In this document: positions 1 to 9,220 of the stretch, in pieces
How positions within the stretch are numbered: the first letter of the stretch is position 1
How the letters are laid out: each line of letters begins with the position of its first letter
Origin: Saccoglossus kowalevskii
Lineage: Eukaryota; Hemichordata; Enteropneusta; Harrimaniidae
Assembly (NCBI RefSeq): GCF_000003605.2
Contig: NW_003142672.1
Location: forward strand, 1 to 20,925
Direction of reading: 5' to 3'
DNA: 20,925 nt
Position numbers and translations under genes: made by a program
Notes under the pieces: generated by a model
The model's database searches: none
The model's input: the letters and a program-made list of their open reading frames with translations, nothing else
What the model was told of the DNA's origin: nothing

Positions 1-132
1 AAGGAGGCGGCTTGCATTGCAAATTGAGTCATATCAATGCGCCTGTCTTGATAAGTTTGAGTTACACACTCATTACACATAAACATGCAACATTGACTGG
101 TTTGTCAAACATTAAAAATGACCTCTAGTGGA
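1..132. repeat. Partial repeat unit at the left edge
   Basis: The first bases are the end of a C-type tRNA relic (the aaggaggcggcttgc motif), followed by the usual flank leading to the first tRNA. The flank has the rarer variant tttgtcaaacattaaaaatgac, also present near 18922-18943, where other units have tatgtcaaac and aattctc. Nothing else is present. Confidence 0.9.
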
Positions 133-205
133 AGCCCCCTATGGGATTCGAACTAATGACCCCTGATTTACAAGACCAGTGCTCTAACCACTGAGCTAAG
201 GAGGC
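133..205 (-). tRNA. tRNA-Thr(UGU), T-stem decayed
   Basis: It is 73 nt, with anticodon TGT in the loop CTTGTAA. The acceptor GCCTCCT pairs with AGGGGGC as in the consensus. The 3' part of the anticodon stem is ATCAG, giving a G30-U40 wobble. The T-stem reads ATTAG against CCCAT, so two of five pairs are lost. The A box is intact, and a T5 run lies downstream on the minus strand. It is probably transcribed, but folding is doubtful. Confidence 0.75.
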
Positions 206-248
206 TAGTTGGACTCTTCAACATTCGTACGAAATTAAAATGAGTCAC

Positions 249-268
249 ATTAATATAAGCTTATTAAT
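249..268. repeat. AT-rich inverted repeat that marks the long (595-bp) unit form
   Basis: Arms ATTAATA and TATTAAT flank TAAGCT, and an inner ATAAGCTTAT palindrome lies at 255-264. Short units have only taatatgcttgtattgag here. The same insertion, intact or mutated, follows the tRNAs starting at 133, 728, 2474, 3648, 4487, 5663, 8003 and 18955, and it accounts for the 13-14 bp difference in period. Whether it was gained or lost is not decidable from this window. Confidence 0.85.
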
Positions 269-458
269 ACAAGCGTATAGAGTGGTTTCAGTGGTTTTCA
301 GACCGCAATTAACTATAGGAGTTGCCTCAATGAAAGTGAGAAATTGAGTTGAGTCAAAAAATTCGCTTGTCTTGATTGGTTTCAGTAACTCACTCATCGC
401 CCATAAACATACAACATTGGCTGGTTTGTTCATCCAAGATGGGAAATTAGCTGTAGGA

Positions 459-515
459 GTTGCCCTTATGAAATTCGAACTAATGGCCCCGCTATAACCA
501 CGGAGCTAAGGAGGC
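459..515 (-). pseudogene. Module B: tRNA-Thr relic without anticodon arm (representative; 35 copies)
   Basis: On the minus strand this begins GCCTCCTTAGCTC like the full tRNA, keeps an A box (TAGCTCCGTGG) and a T-loop/B box TTCGAAT, but lacks about 17 nt covering the anticodon arm. The 3' acceptor strand (AAGGGCA) no longer pairs well. Copies start at 459, 1054, 1628, 2204, 2798, 3379, 4223, 4813, 5395, 5989, 6571, 7151, 7735, 8322, 8903, 9459, 10040, 10621, 11184, 11764, 12345, 12908, 13471, 14053, 14628, 15207, 15781, 16360, 16941, 17523, 18105, 18686, 19281, 19862 and 20444. It cannot act as a tRNA. Whether its A and B boxes still attract TFIIIC is unknown. Confidence 0.85.
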
Positions 516-727
516 GGCTTGCAGCCTTGAAGATACCGTGTAGGAGTTGCCCCTAAGAAATTCGAAGTAATGGCTTCTGTCTTAACCACAGAGCTAAGGA
601 GGCGGCTTGCATTGCAAATTGAGTCATATCAATGCGCCTGTCTTGATAAGTTTGAGTTACACACTCATTACACATAAACATGCAACATTGACTGGTATGT
701 CAAACATTAAAAATTTTCTCTAGTGGT

Positions 728-800
728 AGCCCACTATGAGATTCGAACAAATGACCCCTGGTTTACAAGACCAGTGCTCTAACCACTGAGCTAAGGAGGC
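728..800 (-). tRNA. tRNA-Thr(UGU), weakened acceptor and T-stem
   Basis: It is 73 nt, with anticodon TGT and an intact anticodon arm. The 3' acceptor strand reads AGTGGGC, giving a 5-68 mismatch. The T-stem ATTTG against CTCAT has two mismatches. The same changes occur in the copy at 3067, so the two share ancestry. A T5 run is present downstream. Confidence 0.72.
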
Positions 801-1322
801 TAGTTGGACTCTTCAACATTCGTACGAAATTAAAATGAGTCACATTAATATAAGCTTATTAATACAAGCGTATAGAGTGGATTCAGTGGTTTTCAGACCG
901 CAATTAACTGTAGGAGTTGCCTCAATGAAAGTGAGAAATTGAGTTGAGTCAAAAAATTCGCTTGTCTTGATTGGTTTCAGTAACTCACTCATCGCCCATA
1001 AACATACAACATTGACTGGTTTGTTCATCCAAGATGGAAAATTAGCTGTAGGAGTTGCCCTTATGAAATTCGAACTAATGGCCCCGCTATAACCACGGAG
1101 CTAAGGAGGCGGCTTGCAGCCTTGAAGATACCGTGTAGGAGTTGCCCCTAAGAAATTCGAAGTAATGGCTTTTGTCTGAACCACAGAGCTAAGGAGGCGG
1201 CTTGCATTGCAAATTGACTCATATCAATGCGCCTGTCTTGATAAGTTTGAGTTACACACTCATTACACATAAACATGCAACATTGACTGGTATGTCAAAC
1301 ATTAAAAATTCTCTCTAGTGGA

Positions 1323-1395
1323 AGCCCCCTATGAGATTCGAACTCATGACCCCTGGTTTACAAGACCAGTGGTCTAACCACTGAGCTAAGGAGGC
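1323..1395 (-). tRNA. tRNA-Thr(UGU), D-stem mismatch
   Basis: It is 73 nt and matches the array consensus except that the D-stem reads GCTC against GACC, a C11-C24 mismatch. The acceptor, anticodon and T arms all pair. The downstream minus-strand T5 run is intact. This is the first unit of a block that recurs 13,000 bp away at 14323. Confidence 0.85.
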
Positions 1396-1896
1396 TAGTT
1401 GGACTCTTCAACATTCGTACGAAATTAAAATGAGTCACATTAATATGCTTGTATTGAGTGGTTTCAGTGGTTTTTAGACCGCAATTAACTGTAGGAGTTG
1501 CCCCAATGAAATTGAGTTGAGTCAAAAAATTCGCTTGTCTTGATTGGTTTCAGTAACTCATTCATCGCCCATAAACATACAACATTGACTGGTTTGTTCA
1601 TCCAAGATGGGGAAATTATCTGTAGTAGTTGCCCTTATGAAATTCGAACTCATGGCCCCACTATAACCACGGAGCTAAGGAGGCGGCTTGCAGCCTTCAA
1701 GCTACCGTGTAAGAGTTGCCCCTAAGAAATTCGAAGTAATGTCTTCTGTCTTAACCACAGAGCTAAGGAGGCGGCTTGCATTGCAAATTGACTCATATCA
1801 ATGCGCCTGTCTTGATAAGTTTGAGTTACTCACTCATTACACATAAACATGCAACATTGACTGGTATGTCAAACATTAGAAATTCTCTCTAGTGGA

Positions 1897-1969
1897 AGCT
1901 CCCTATGAGATTCGAACTCATGACCCCTGGTTTACAAGACCAGTGCTCTAACCACTGAGCTAAGGAGGC
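1897..1969 (-). tRNA. tRNA-Thr(UGU), C3-A70 mismatch, no terminator
   Basis: It is 73 nt and consensus except that the 3' acceptor strand is AGGGAGC, so pair 3-70 becomes C-A. The anticodon, D and T arms are intact. Downstream on the minus strand the usual TTTTT is broken to TTTCT, leaving no run of four T close by. Siblings at 14897 and 16050 share both changes. Confidence 0.8.
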
Positions 1970-2473
1970 TATTTGGACTCTAATATTCGTACGAAATTAA
2001 AATGAGTCACATTAATATGCTTGTATTGAGTGGTTTCAGTGGTTTTCAGACCGCAATTAACTGGAGTTGCCTCAATGAAAGTGAGAAATTGAGTTGAGTC
2101 AAAAAATTCGCTTGTCTTGATTGGTTTCAGTAACTCACTCATAGCCCATAAACATACAACATTGACTGGTTTGTTCATCCAAGATGGAAAATTAGCTGTA
2201 GGAGTTGCCCTTATGAAATTCGAACTCATGGCCCCCCGCTATAACCACGGAGCTAAGGAGGCGGCTTGTAGCCTTGATGATACCGTGTAGGAGTTGCCCC
2301 TGAGAAATTCGAAGTCATGGCTTCTATCTTAACCACAGAGCTAAAGAGGCGGCTTGCATTGCAAATTGAGTCATATCAATGCGCCTGTCTGGATAAGTTT
2401 GACTTACACACTCATAACACATAAACATGCAACATTGACTGGTATGTCAAACATTAAAATTTTCTCTAGTGGT

Positions 2474-2544
2474 AGCCCACTATGAGATCGACAAATGACC
2501 CATGGTTTACAAGACCAGTGCTCTAACCACTGAGCTAAGGAGGC
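2474..2544 (-). pseudogene. tRNA-Thr pseudogene, two bases lost in T-loop
   Basis: It is 71 nt. Two single-base losses in gagatcgaca destroy the T-loop and B box. It also carries the AGTGGGC acceptor mismatch and a change in the variable region. The neighbourhood has further single-base losses (only T4 in the terminator), so some damage may be read error rather than biology. Confidence 0.75.
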
Positions 2545-3066
2545 CTAGTGGGACTCTTCAACTTCGTACGAAATTAAAATGAGTCACATTAATATAAGCT
2601 TATTAATACAAGCGTATAGAGTGGATTCAGTGGTTTTCAGACCGCAATTAACTGTAGGAGTTGCCTCAATGAAAGTGAGAAATTGAGTTGAGTCAAAAAA
2701 TTCGCTTGTCTTGATTGGTTTCAGTAACTCACTCATCGCCCATAAACATACAACATTGACTGGTTTGTTCATCCAAGATGGAAAATTAGCTGTAGGAGTT
2801 GCCCTTATGAAATTCGAACTAATGGCCCCGCTATAACCACGGAGCTAAGGAGGCGGCTTGCAGCCTTGAAGATACCGTGTAGGAGTTGCCCCTAAGAAAT
2901 TCGAAGTAATGGCTTCTGTCTTAACCACAGAGCTAATGAGGCGGCTTGCATTGCAAATTGAGTCATATCAATGCGCCTGTCTTGATAAGTTTGAGTTACA
3001 CACTCATTACACATAAACATGCAACATTGACTGGTATGTCAAACATTAAAAATTCTCTCTAGTGGT

Positions 3067-3139
3067 AGCCCACTATGAGATTCGAACAAATGACCCCTGG
3101 TTTACAAGACCAGTGCTCTAACCACTGAGCTAAGGAGGC
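3067..3139 (-). tRNA. tRNA-Thr(UGU), weakened acceptor and T-stem
   Basis: It is 73 nt, with the same variant set as the copy at 728: 3' acceptor AGTGGGC with a 5-68 mismatch, and T-stem ATTTG against CTCAT. The anticodon arm and A box are consensus, and the T5 terminator is intact. Confidence 0.72.
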
Positions 3140-3647
3140 TAGTTGGACTCTTCAACATTCGTACGAAATTAAAATGAGTCACATTAATATGCTTGTATTG
3201 AGTGGTTTCAGTGGTTTTCAGACCGCAATTAACTGTAGGAGTTGCCTCAATGAAAGTGAGAAATTGAGTTGAGTCAAAAAATTCGCTTGTCTTGATTGGT
3301 TTCAGTAACTCACTCATCGCCCATAAACATACAACATTGACTGGTTTGTTCATCCAAGATGGAAAATTAGCTGTAGGAGTTGCCCTTATGAAATTCGAAC
3401 TCATGGCCCCGCTATAACCACGGAGCTAAGGAGACGGCTTGTAGCCTTGAAGATACCGTGTAGGAGTTGCCCCTAAGAAATTCGAAGTAATGGCTTCTGT
3501 CTTAACCACAGAGCTAAGGAGGCGGCTTGCATTGCAAATTGAGTCATATCAATGCGCCTGTCTTGATAAGTTTGAGTTACACACTCATTACACATAAACA
3601 TGCAACATTGACTGGTATGTCAAACATTAAAAATTCTTTCTGGTGGA

Positions 3648-3720
3648 AGCCCCCTACGAGATTCGAACTCATGACCCCTGGTTTACAAGACCAGTGCTCT
3701 AACCACTGAGCTAAGGATGC
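3648..3720 (-). tRNA. tRNA-Thr(UGU), A3-G70 mismatch
   Basis: It is 73 nt, with the 5' acceptor strand reading GCATCCT, so pair 3-70 is lost. The T-stem is kept through a T50-G64 wobble. The anticodon arm is consensus, and a T5 run lies downstream. It sits just left of the collapsed unit. Confidence 0.8.
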
Positions 3721-3910
3721 TGGTTGGACTCTTCAACATTCGCACGAAATTAAAATGAGTCATATTAATATAAGCATGTTAATACAAGCGTATTGAGTGG
3801 ATTCAGTGGTTTTCAGACCGCAATTAACTGTAGGAGTTGCCTCAATGAAAGTGAGAAATTGAGTTGAGTCAAAAAAAACGCTTGTCTTGATTGGTTTCAG
3901 TAACTCACTC

Positions 3911-3983
3911 ATCGCCCAATGCGATTCGAACTCATGACCCCTGGTTTACAAGACCAGTTTTCTAACCACAAGTCTAAGGAGGC
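3911..3983 (-). pseudogene. tRNA-Thr pseudogene at a deletion junction
   Basis: It has 73 nt of tRNA-like sequence with anticodon TGT, but the 3' acceptor strand is foreign flank (TGGGCGA) and leaves several unpaired positions. The D arm is altered (TAGACTTGTGG in place of TAGCTCAGTGG). The normal downstream terminator is absent because the left side derives from the middle of another unit. Confidence 0.8.
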
Positions 3984-4486
3984 TAGTTGGACTCTTCAAC
4001 ATTCGTACGAAATTAAAATGAGTCACATTAATATGCTTGTATTGAGTGGTTTCAGTGGTTTTCAGACCGCAATTAACTGTAGGAGTTGCCTCAATGAAAG
4101 TGAGAAATTGAGTTGAGTCAAAAAATTCGCTTGTCTTGATTGGTTTCAGTAACTCACTCATCGCCCATAAACATACAACATTGACTGGTTTGTTCATCCA
4201 AGATGGAAAATTAGCTGTAGGAGTTGCCCTTATGAAATTCGAACTCATGGCCCCGCTATAACCATGGAGCTAAGGAGACGGCTTGTAGTCTTGAAGATAC
4301 CGTGTAGGAGTCGCTCCTAAGAAATTCGAGTATGGCTTCTGTCTTACCACAGAGCTAAGGAGGCAGCTTGCATTGCAAATTGAGTCATATCAATGCGCCT
4401 GTCTTGATAAGTTTGAGTTACACACTCATTACACATAAACATGCAACATTGACTGGTATGTCAAACATTAAAAATTCTCTCCAGTA

Positions 4487-4559
4487 AGCCCCCTATGAGA
4501 TTCGAACTCATGACCCCTGGTTTACAAGAACAGTGCTCTACCCACTGAGCTAAGGAGGC
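4487..4559 (-). tRNA. tRNA-Thr(UGU), anticodon-stem mismatch
   Basis: It is 73 nt. The anticodon stem reads CTGTT against ACCAG, a T30-C40 mismatch. The D-loop carries GTGGGTAG. Acceptor and T arms are consensus, and the T5 run is intact. It heads a long-form unit. Confidence 0.78.
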
Positions 4560-5081
4560 TAGTTGGACTCTTTAACATTCGTACGAAATTAAAATGAGTC
4601 ACATTAATATAAGCATATTAATACAAGCGTATTGAATGGATTCAGTGGTTTTCAGACCGCAATTAACTGTAGGAGTTGCCTCAATGAAAGTGAGAAATTG
4701 AGTTGAGTCAAACAATTCGCTTGTCTTGATTGGTTTCAGTAACTCACTCATCGACCATAAACATACAACATTGACTGGTTTGTTCATCCAAGATGAAAAA
4801 TTAGCTGTAGGAGTTGCCCTTATGAAATTCGAACTCATGGCCCCGCTATAACCACAGAGCTACGGAGGTGGCTTGAAGCCTTGAAGATACCGTGTAGGAG
4901 TTGCCCCTAAGAAATTCGAAGTAATGGCTTCTGTCTTAACCACAGAGCTAAGGAGGCAGCTTGCATTGCAAATTGAGTCATATCAATGCGCCTGTCTTGA
5001 TAAGTTTGAGTTACACACTCATTACACATAAACATGCAACATTGACTGGTATGTCAAACATTAAAAATTCTCTCTAGTGGA

Positions 5082-5153
5082 AACCCCTATGAGATTCGAA
5101 CTCATGACCCCTGGTTTACAAGACCAGTGCTCTAACGACTGAGCTAAGGGGGC
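5082..5153 (-). pseudogene. tRNA-Thr(UGU) pseudogene, 72 nt, G18 lost
   Basis: One base is missing from the 3' acceptor strand and another is changed, so the acceptor cannot pair fully. The D-loop reads AGTCGTTA, replacing the invariant G18 that contacts position 55. The anticodon arm is intact. Copies at 6258 and 7421 share the G18 change. Confidence 0.7.
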
Positions 5154-5662
5154 TAGTTGGACTCTTCAACATTCGTACGAAATTAAAATGAGTCACATTA
5201 ATATGCTTGTATTGAGAGTGGTTTCAGTGGTTTTCAGACCGCAATTAACTGTAGGAGTTGCCTCAATGAAATTGAGAAATTGAGTTGAGTCAAAAAATTC
5301 GCTTGTCTTGATTGGTTTCCGTAACTCACTCATCGCCCATAAACATACAACATTGACTGGTTTGTTCATCCAAGATGGAAAATTAGCTGTAGGAGTTGCC
5401 CTTATGAAATTCGAACTCATGGCCCATCTATAACCACGGAGCTAAGGAGACGGCTTGTAGCCTTGAAAATACCGTGCAGAAGTTGCCCCTAAGAAATTCG
5501 AAGTAATGGATTCTGTTTTAACCACAGAGCTAAGGAGGCGACTTGATTGCAAATTGAGTCATATCAATGCGCCTGTCTTGATAAGTTTCAGTTACACACT
5601 CATTACACATAAACATGCAACATTGACTGGTATGTCAAACATTAAAAATTCTCTCTAGTGGT

Positions 5663-5735
5663 AGCCCCCTATGAGATTCGAACTCATGACCCCTGGTTTA
5701 CATGACCAGTGCACTAACCACTGAGCTAAGGAGGC
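5663..5735 (-). tRNA. tRNA-Thr(UGU), U33A and D-stem mismatch
   Basis: It is 73 nt, with anticodon loop CATGTAA, so the near-universal U33 is replaced by A next to an intact TGT anticodon. The D-stem 3' strand is GTGC, adding a mismatch. Acceptor and T arms pair. U33 is needed for the anticodon U-turn, so decoding is doubtful. Confidence 0.68.
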
Positions 5736-6257
5736 TACTTGGAATCTTCAACATTCGTACGAAATTAAAATGAGTCACATTAATATAAGCATATTAATAC
5801 AAGCGTATTGAGTGGATTCAGTGGTTTTCAGACCGCAATTAACTGTAGGAGTTGCCTCAATGAAAGTGAGAAATTGAGTTGAGTCAAAAAATTCGCTTGT
5901 CTTGATTGGTTTCCGTAACTCACTCATCGCCCATAAACATACAACATTGACTGGTTTGTTCATCCAAGATGGAAAATTGGCTGTAGGAGTTGCCCTTATG
6001 AAATTCGAACTCATGGCCCCGCTATAACCACGGAGCTAAGGAGGCGGCTTGTAGCCTTGAAGATACCGTGTAGGAGTTGCCCCTAAGAAATTCGAAGTAA
6101 TGGCTTCTGTCTTAACCACAGAGCTAAGGAGGCGGCTTGCATTGCAAATTGAGTCATATCAATGCGCCTGTCTTGATAAGTTTGAGTTACACACTCATTA
6201 CACATAAACATGCAACATTGACTGGTATGTCAAACATTAAAAATTCTCTCTAGTGGA

Positions 6258-6329
6258 AACCCCTATGAGATTCGAACTCATGACCCCTGGTTTACAAGAC
6301 CAGTGCTCTAACGACTGAGCTAAGGAGGG
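6258..6329 (-). pseudogene. tRNA-Thr(UGU) pseudogene, 72 nt
   Basis: It has the same one-base loss in the 3' acceptor and the same G18 change as the copy at 5082, and the first base of the tRNA is also changed. The anticodon arm and T arm look normal. A T5 run is present downstream. Confidence 0.7.
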
Positions 6330-6838
6330 TAGTTGGACTCTTCAACATTCGTACGAAATTAAAATGAGTCACATTAATATGCTTGTATTGAGAGTGGTTT
6401 CAGTGGTTTTCAGACCGCAATTAACTGTAGGAGTTGCCTCAATGAAAGTGAGAAATTGAGTTGAGTCAAGAAATTAGCTTGTCTTGATTGGTTTCAGTAA
6501 CGCACTCATCGCCCATAAACATACAACATTGACTGGTTTGTTCATCCAAGATGGAAAATTAGCTGTAGGAGTTGCCCTTATGAAATTCGAACAAATGGCC
6601 CCGCTACAACCACGGAGCTAAGGAGGCGGCTTGCAGCCTTGAAGATACCGTGTAGGAGTTGTCCCTAAGAAATTCGAAGTAATGGCTTCTGTCTTAACCA
6701 CAGAGCTAATGAGGCGGCTTGATTGCAAATTGAGTCATATCAATGCGCCTGTCTTGATAAGTTTCAGTTACACACTCATTACACATAAACATGCAACATT
6801 GACTGGTATGTCAAACATTAACAATTCTCTCTAGTGGC

Positions 6839-6911
6839 AGCCCCCTATGAGATTCGAACTCATGACTCCAGGTTTACAAGACCAGTGCTCTAACCACTGA
6901 GCTAAGGAGGC
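6839..6911 (-). tRNA. tRNA-Thr(UGU), anticodon-stem mismatch, no terminator
   Basis: It is 73 nt. The anticodon stem CTGGT against ACCTG has a T28-T42 mismatch, and the variable region is changed. Acceptor, D and T arms pair. The downstream T run is interrupted (attaacaattc on the plus strand), leaving no T4. Confidence 0.75.
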
Positions 6912-7420
6912 TAGTTGGATTCTTCAAAATTCGTACGAAATTAAAATGAGTCACATTAATATGCTTGTATTGAGTGGTTTCAGTGGTTTTCAGACCGCAA
7001 TTAACTGTAGGAGTTGCCTCAATGAAAGTGAGAAATTGAGTTGAGTCAAAAAATTCGCTTGTCTTGATTGGTTTCAGTAACTCACTCATCGCCCATAAAC
7101 ATACAACATTGACTGGTTTGTTCATCCAAGATGGGAAATTAGCTGTAGGAGTTGCCCTTTATGAAATTCGAACTCATGGCCCCGCTATAACCACAGAGCT
7201 AAGGAGGCAGCTTGTAGCCTTGAAGATACCCTGTAGGAGTTGCCCCTAAGAAATTCGAAGTAATGGCTTCTGTCTTAACCACAGAGCTAAGGAGGCGGCT
7301 TGCATTGCAAATTGAGTCATATCAATGCGCCTGTCTTGATAAGTTTGAGTTACACACTCATTACACATAAACATGCAACATTGACTGGTATGTCAAACAT
7401 TAAAAATTCTCTCTAGTGGT

Positions 7421-7493
7421 AGCCCCCTATGAGATTCGAACTCATGACCCCTGGTTTACAAGACCAGTGCTCTAACGACTGAACTAAGGAGGC
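7421..7493 (-). tRNA. tRNA-Thr(UGU), G18 lost
   Basis: It is 73 nt. The acceptor, anticodon and T arms are consensus. The D arm reads GTTC with loop AGTCGTTA, so pair 11-24 is a wobble and G18 is replaced by C, which also weakens the A box. The T5 run is intact. Confidence 0.75.
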
Positions 7494-8002
7494 TAGTTGG
7501 ACTCTTCAACATTCGTACGAAATTAAAATGAGTCACATTAATATGCTTGTATTGAGAGTGGTTTCAGTGGTTTTCAGACCGCAATTAACTGTAGGAGTTG
7601 CCGCAATGAAAGTGAGAAATTGAGTTGAGTCAAAAAATTCGCTTGTCTTGATTGGTTTCCGTAACTCACTCATCGCCCATAAACATACAACATTGACTGG
7701 TTTGTTCATCCAAGATGGAAAATTAGCTGTAGGAGTTGCCCTTATGAAATTCGAACTCATGGCCCATCTATAACCACGGAGCTAAGGAGACGGCTTGTAG
7801 CCTTGAAAATACCGTACAGGAGTTGCCCCTAAGAAATTCGAAGTAATGGATTCTGTTTTAACCACAGAGCTAAGGAGGCGACTTGATTGCAAATTGAGTC
7901 ATATCAATGCGCCTGTCTTGATAAGTTTCAGTTACACACTCATTACACATGAACATGCAACATTGACTGGTATGTCAAACATTAAAAATTCTCTCTAGTG
8001 GT

Positions 8003-8075
8003 AGGCCCCTATGAGATTCGAACTCATGACCCCTGGTTTACAAGACCAGTGCTCTAACCACTGAGCTAAGGAGGC
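8003..8075 (-). tRNA. tRNA-Thr(UGU), C2-C71 mismatch
   Basis: It is 73 nt and consensus except that the 3' acceptor strand is AGGGGCC, which loses pair 2-71. The terminator is intact. The leader to its right (8110-8240) has many single-base losses. Confidence 0.8.
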
Positions 8076-8590
8076 TATTTGGACTCTTCAACATTCGTAC
8101 GAAATTAAAATGAGTCACATTATTATAAGCATATTATACAGCGTATTGAGTGGATTCAGTGGTTTTCAGACAGCAATTAACTGTAGAGTGCTCAATGAAA
8201 GTGAGAAATTGAGTTGAGTCAAAAATTCGCTGTCTTGATTGGTTTCAGTAACTCACTCATCGCCCATAAACATACAACATTGACTGGTTTGTTCATCCAA
8301 GATGGAAAATTAGCTGTAGGAGTTGCCCTTATGAAATTCGAACTCATGGCCCCGCTATAACCACGGAGCTAAGGAGGCAGCTTGTAGCCTTGAAGATACC
8401 GTGTAGGAGTTGCACCTAAGAAATTCGAAGTAGTGGCTTCTGTCTTAACCAAAGAGCTAAGGAGGCGGCTTGCATTGCAAATTGAGTCATATCAATGCGC
8501 CTGTCTTGATAAGTTTGAGTTACACACTCATTACACATAAACATGCAACATTGACTGGTATGTCAAACATTAAAAATTCTCTCTAGCGGA

Positions 8591-8663
8591 AGCCCCTTAT
8601 GAGATTCGAACTCATGACCCCTGGTTTACAAGACCAGTGCTCTAACCACTGAGCTAAGGAGGC
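8591..8663 (-). tRNA. tRNA-Thr(UGU), C6-A67 mismatch
   Basis: It is 73 nt and consensus except that the 3' acceptor strand is AAGGGGC, losing pair 6-67. The D, anticodon and T arms, both boxes and the T5 run are intact. Confidence 0.83.
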
Positions 8664-9166
8664 TAGTTGGACTCTTCAACATTCGTACGAAATTAAAATG
8701 AGTCACATTAATATGCTTGTATTGAGTGGTTTCAGTGGTTTTCAGACCGCAATTAACTGTAGGAGTTGCCTCAATGAAAGTGAGAAATTGAGTTGAGTCA
8801 AAAAATTCGCTTGTCTTGATTGGTTTCAGTAACTCACTCATCGCCCATAAACATACAACATTGACTGGTTTGTTCATCCAAGATGGAAAATTAGCTGTAG
8901 GAGTTGCCCTTATGAAATTCGAACTCATGGCCCCGCTATAACCACGGAGCTAAAGAGGCGGCTTGTAGCCTTGAAGATACCGTGTAGAGTTGCCCCTAAG
9001 AAATTCGAAGTAGTGGCTTCTGTCTTAACCAAAGAGCTAAGAGCGGCTTGCATTGCAAATTGAGTCATATCATGCGCCTGTCTTGATAAGTTTGAGTTAC
9101 ACACTCATTACACATAAACATGCAACATTGACTGGTATGTCACACATTAAAATTCTCTCTAGTGAA

Positions 9167-9220
9167 AGCCCCTATGAGATTCGAACCCAGACCAGTGCTC
9201 TACCACTGAGCTAAGGAGGC
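9167..9220 (-). pseudogene. tRNA-Thr pseudogene lacking anticodon arm
   Basis: It is 54 nt. About 19 bases spanning the anticodon loop, variable region and part of the T-stem are gone (gaacccagaccagtg on the plus strand). The A-box region and acceptor are recognisable. It resembles the 55-nt copies at 10890, 12614 and 13177. Several single-base losses nearby suggest some read error. Confidence 0.85.

Larger units (their letters stand above)
1323..2060. repeat. Long-range duplicated block, copies at 14323 and 15476
   Basis: Private variants link the three copies: tttttagaccgc, a shortened ccccaatgaaattgag, gatggggaaattatctg, cttcaagctacc, a missing terminator and an agctccct acceptor. Reading base by base, I see no difference between 1373-2009 and 14373-15009 at an exact offset of 13,000. 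The third copy, at 15476-16213, is nearly the same. Adjacent units differ more than these distant ones, so exchange or gene conversion across the array, or an assembly effect, is indicated. Confidence 0.88.
3648..3983. repeat. Collapsed 263-bp unit (internal deletion)
   Basis: After the tRNA at 3648 the repeat runs normally to about 3917 (actcatcgccca) and then jumps straight into atgcgattcgaactcatgac, which belongs to the next tRNA. Modules B and C and the leader of the next unit, roughly 320 bp, are missing. GCCC is present at both presumed break sites, which fits a deletion between short homologies or an unequal exchange between half-units. Confidence 0.85.
5082..8590. repeat. Higher-order block: alternating unit types with ~2,340-bp recurrence
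   Basis: Units starting at 5082, 6258 and 7421 share gagagtgg in the leader and the D-loop G18 change. They are followed by 5663 and 8003 (long form) and 6839. The segment around 5475-5560 (ttctgttttaaccac, ggcgacttgattgc) recurs around 7813-7895, an offset of about 2,340 bp or four units. This is a local multi-unit amplification. Confidence 0.75.
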
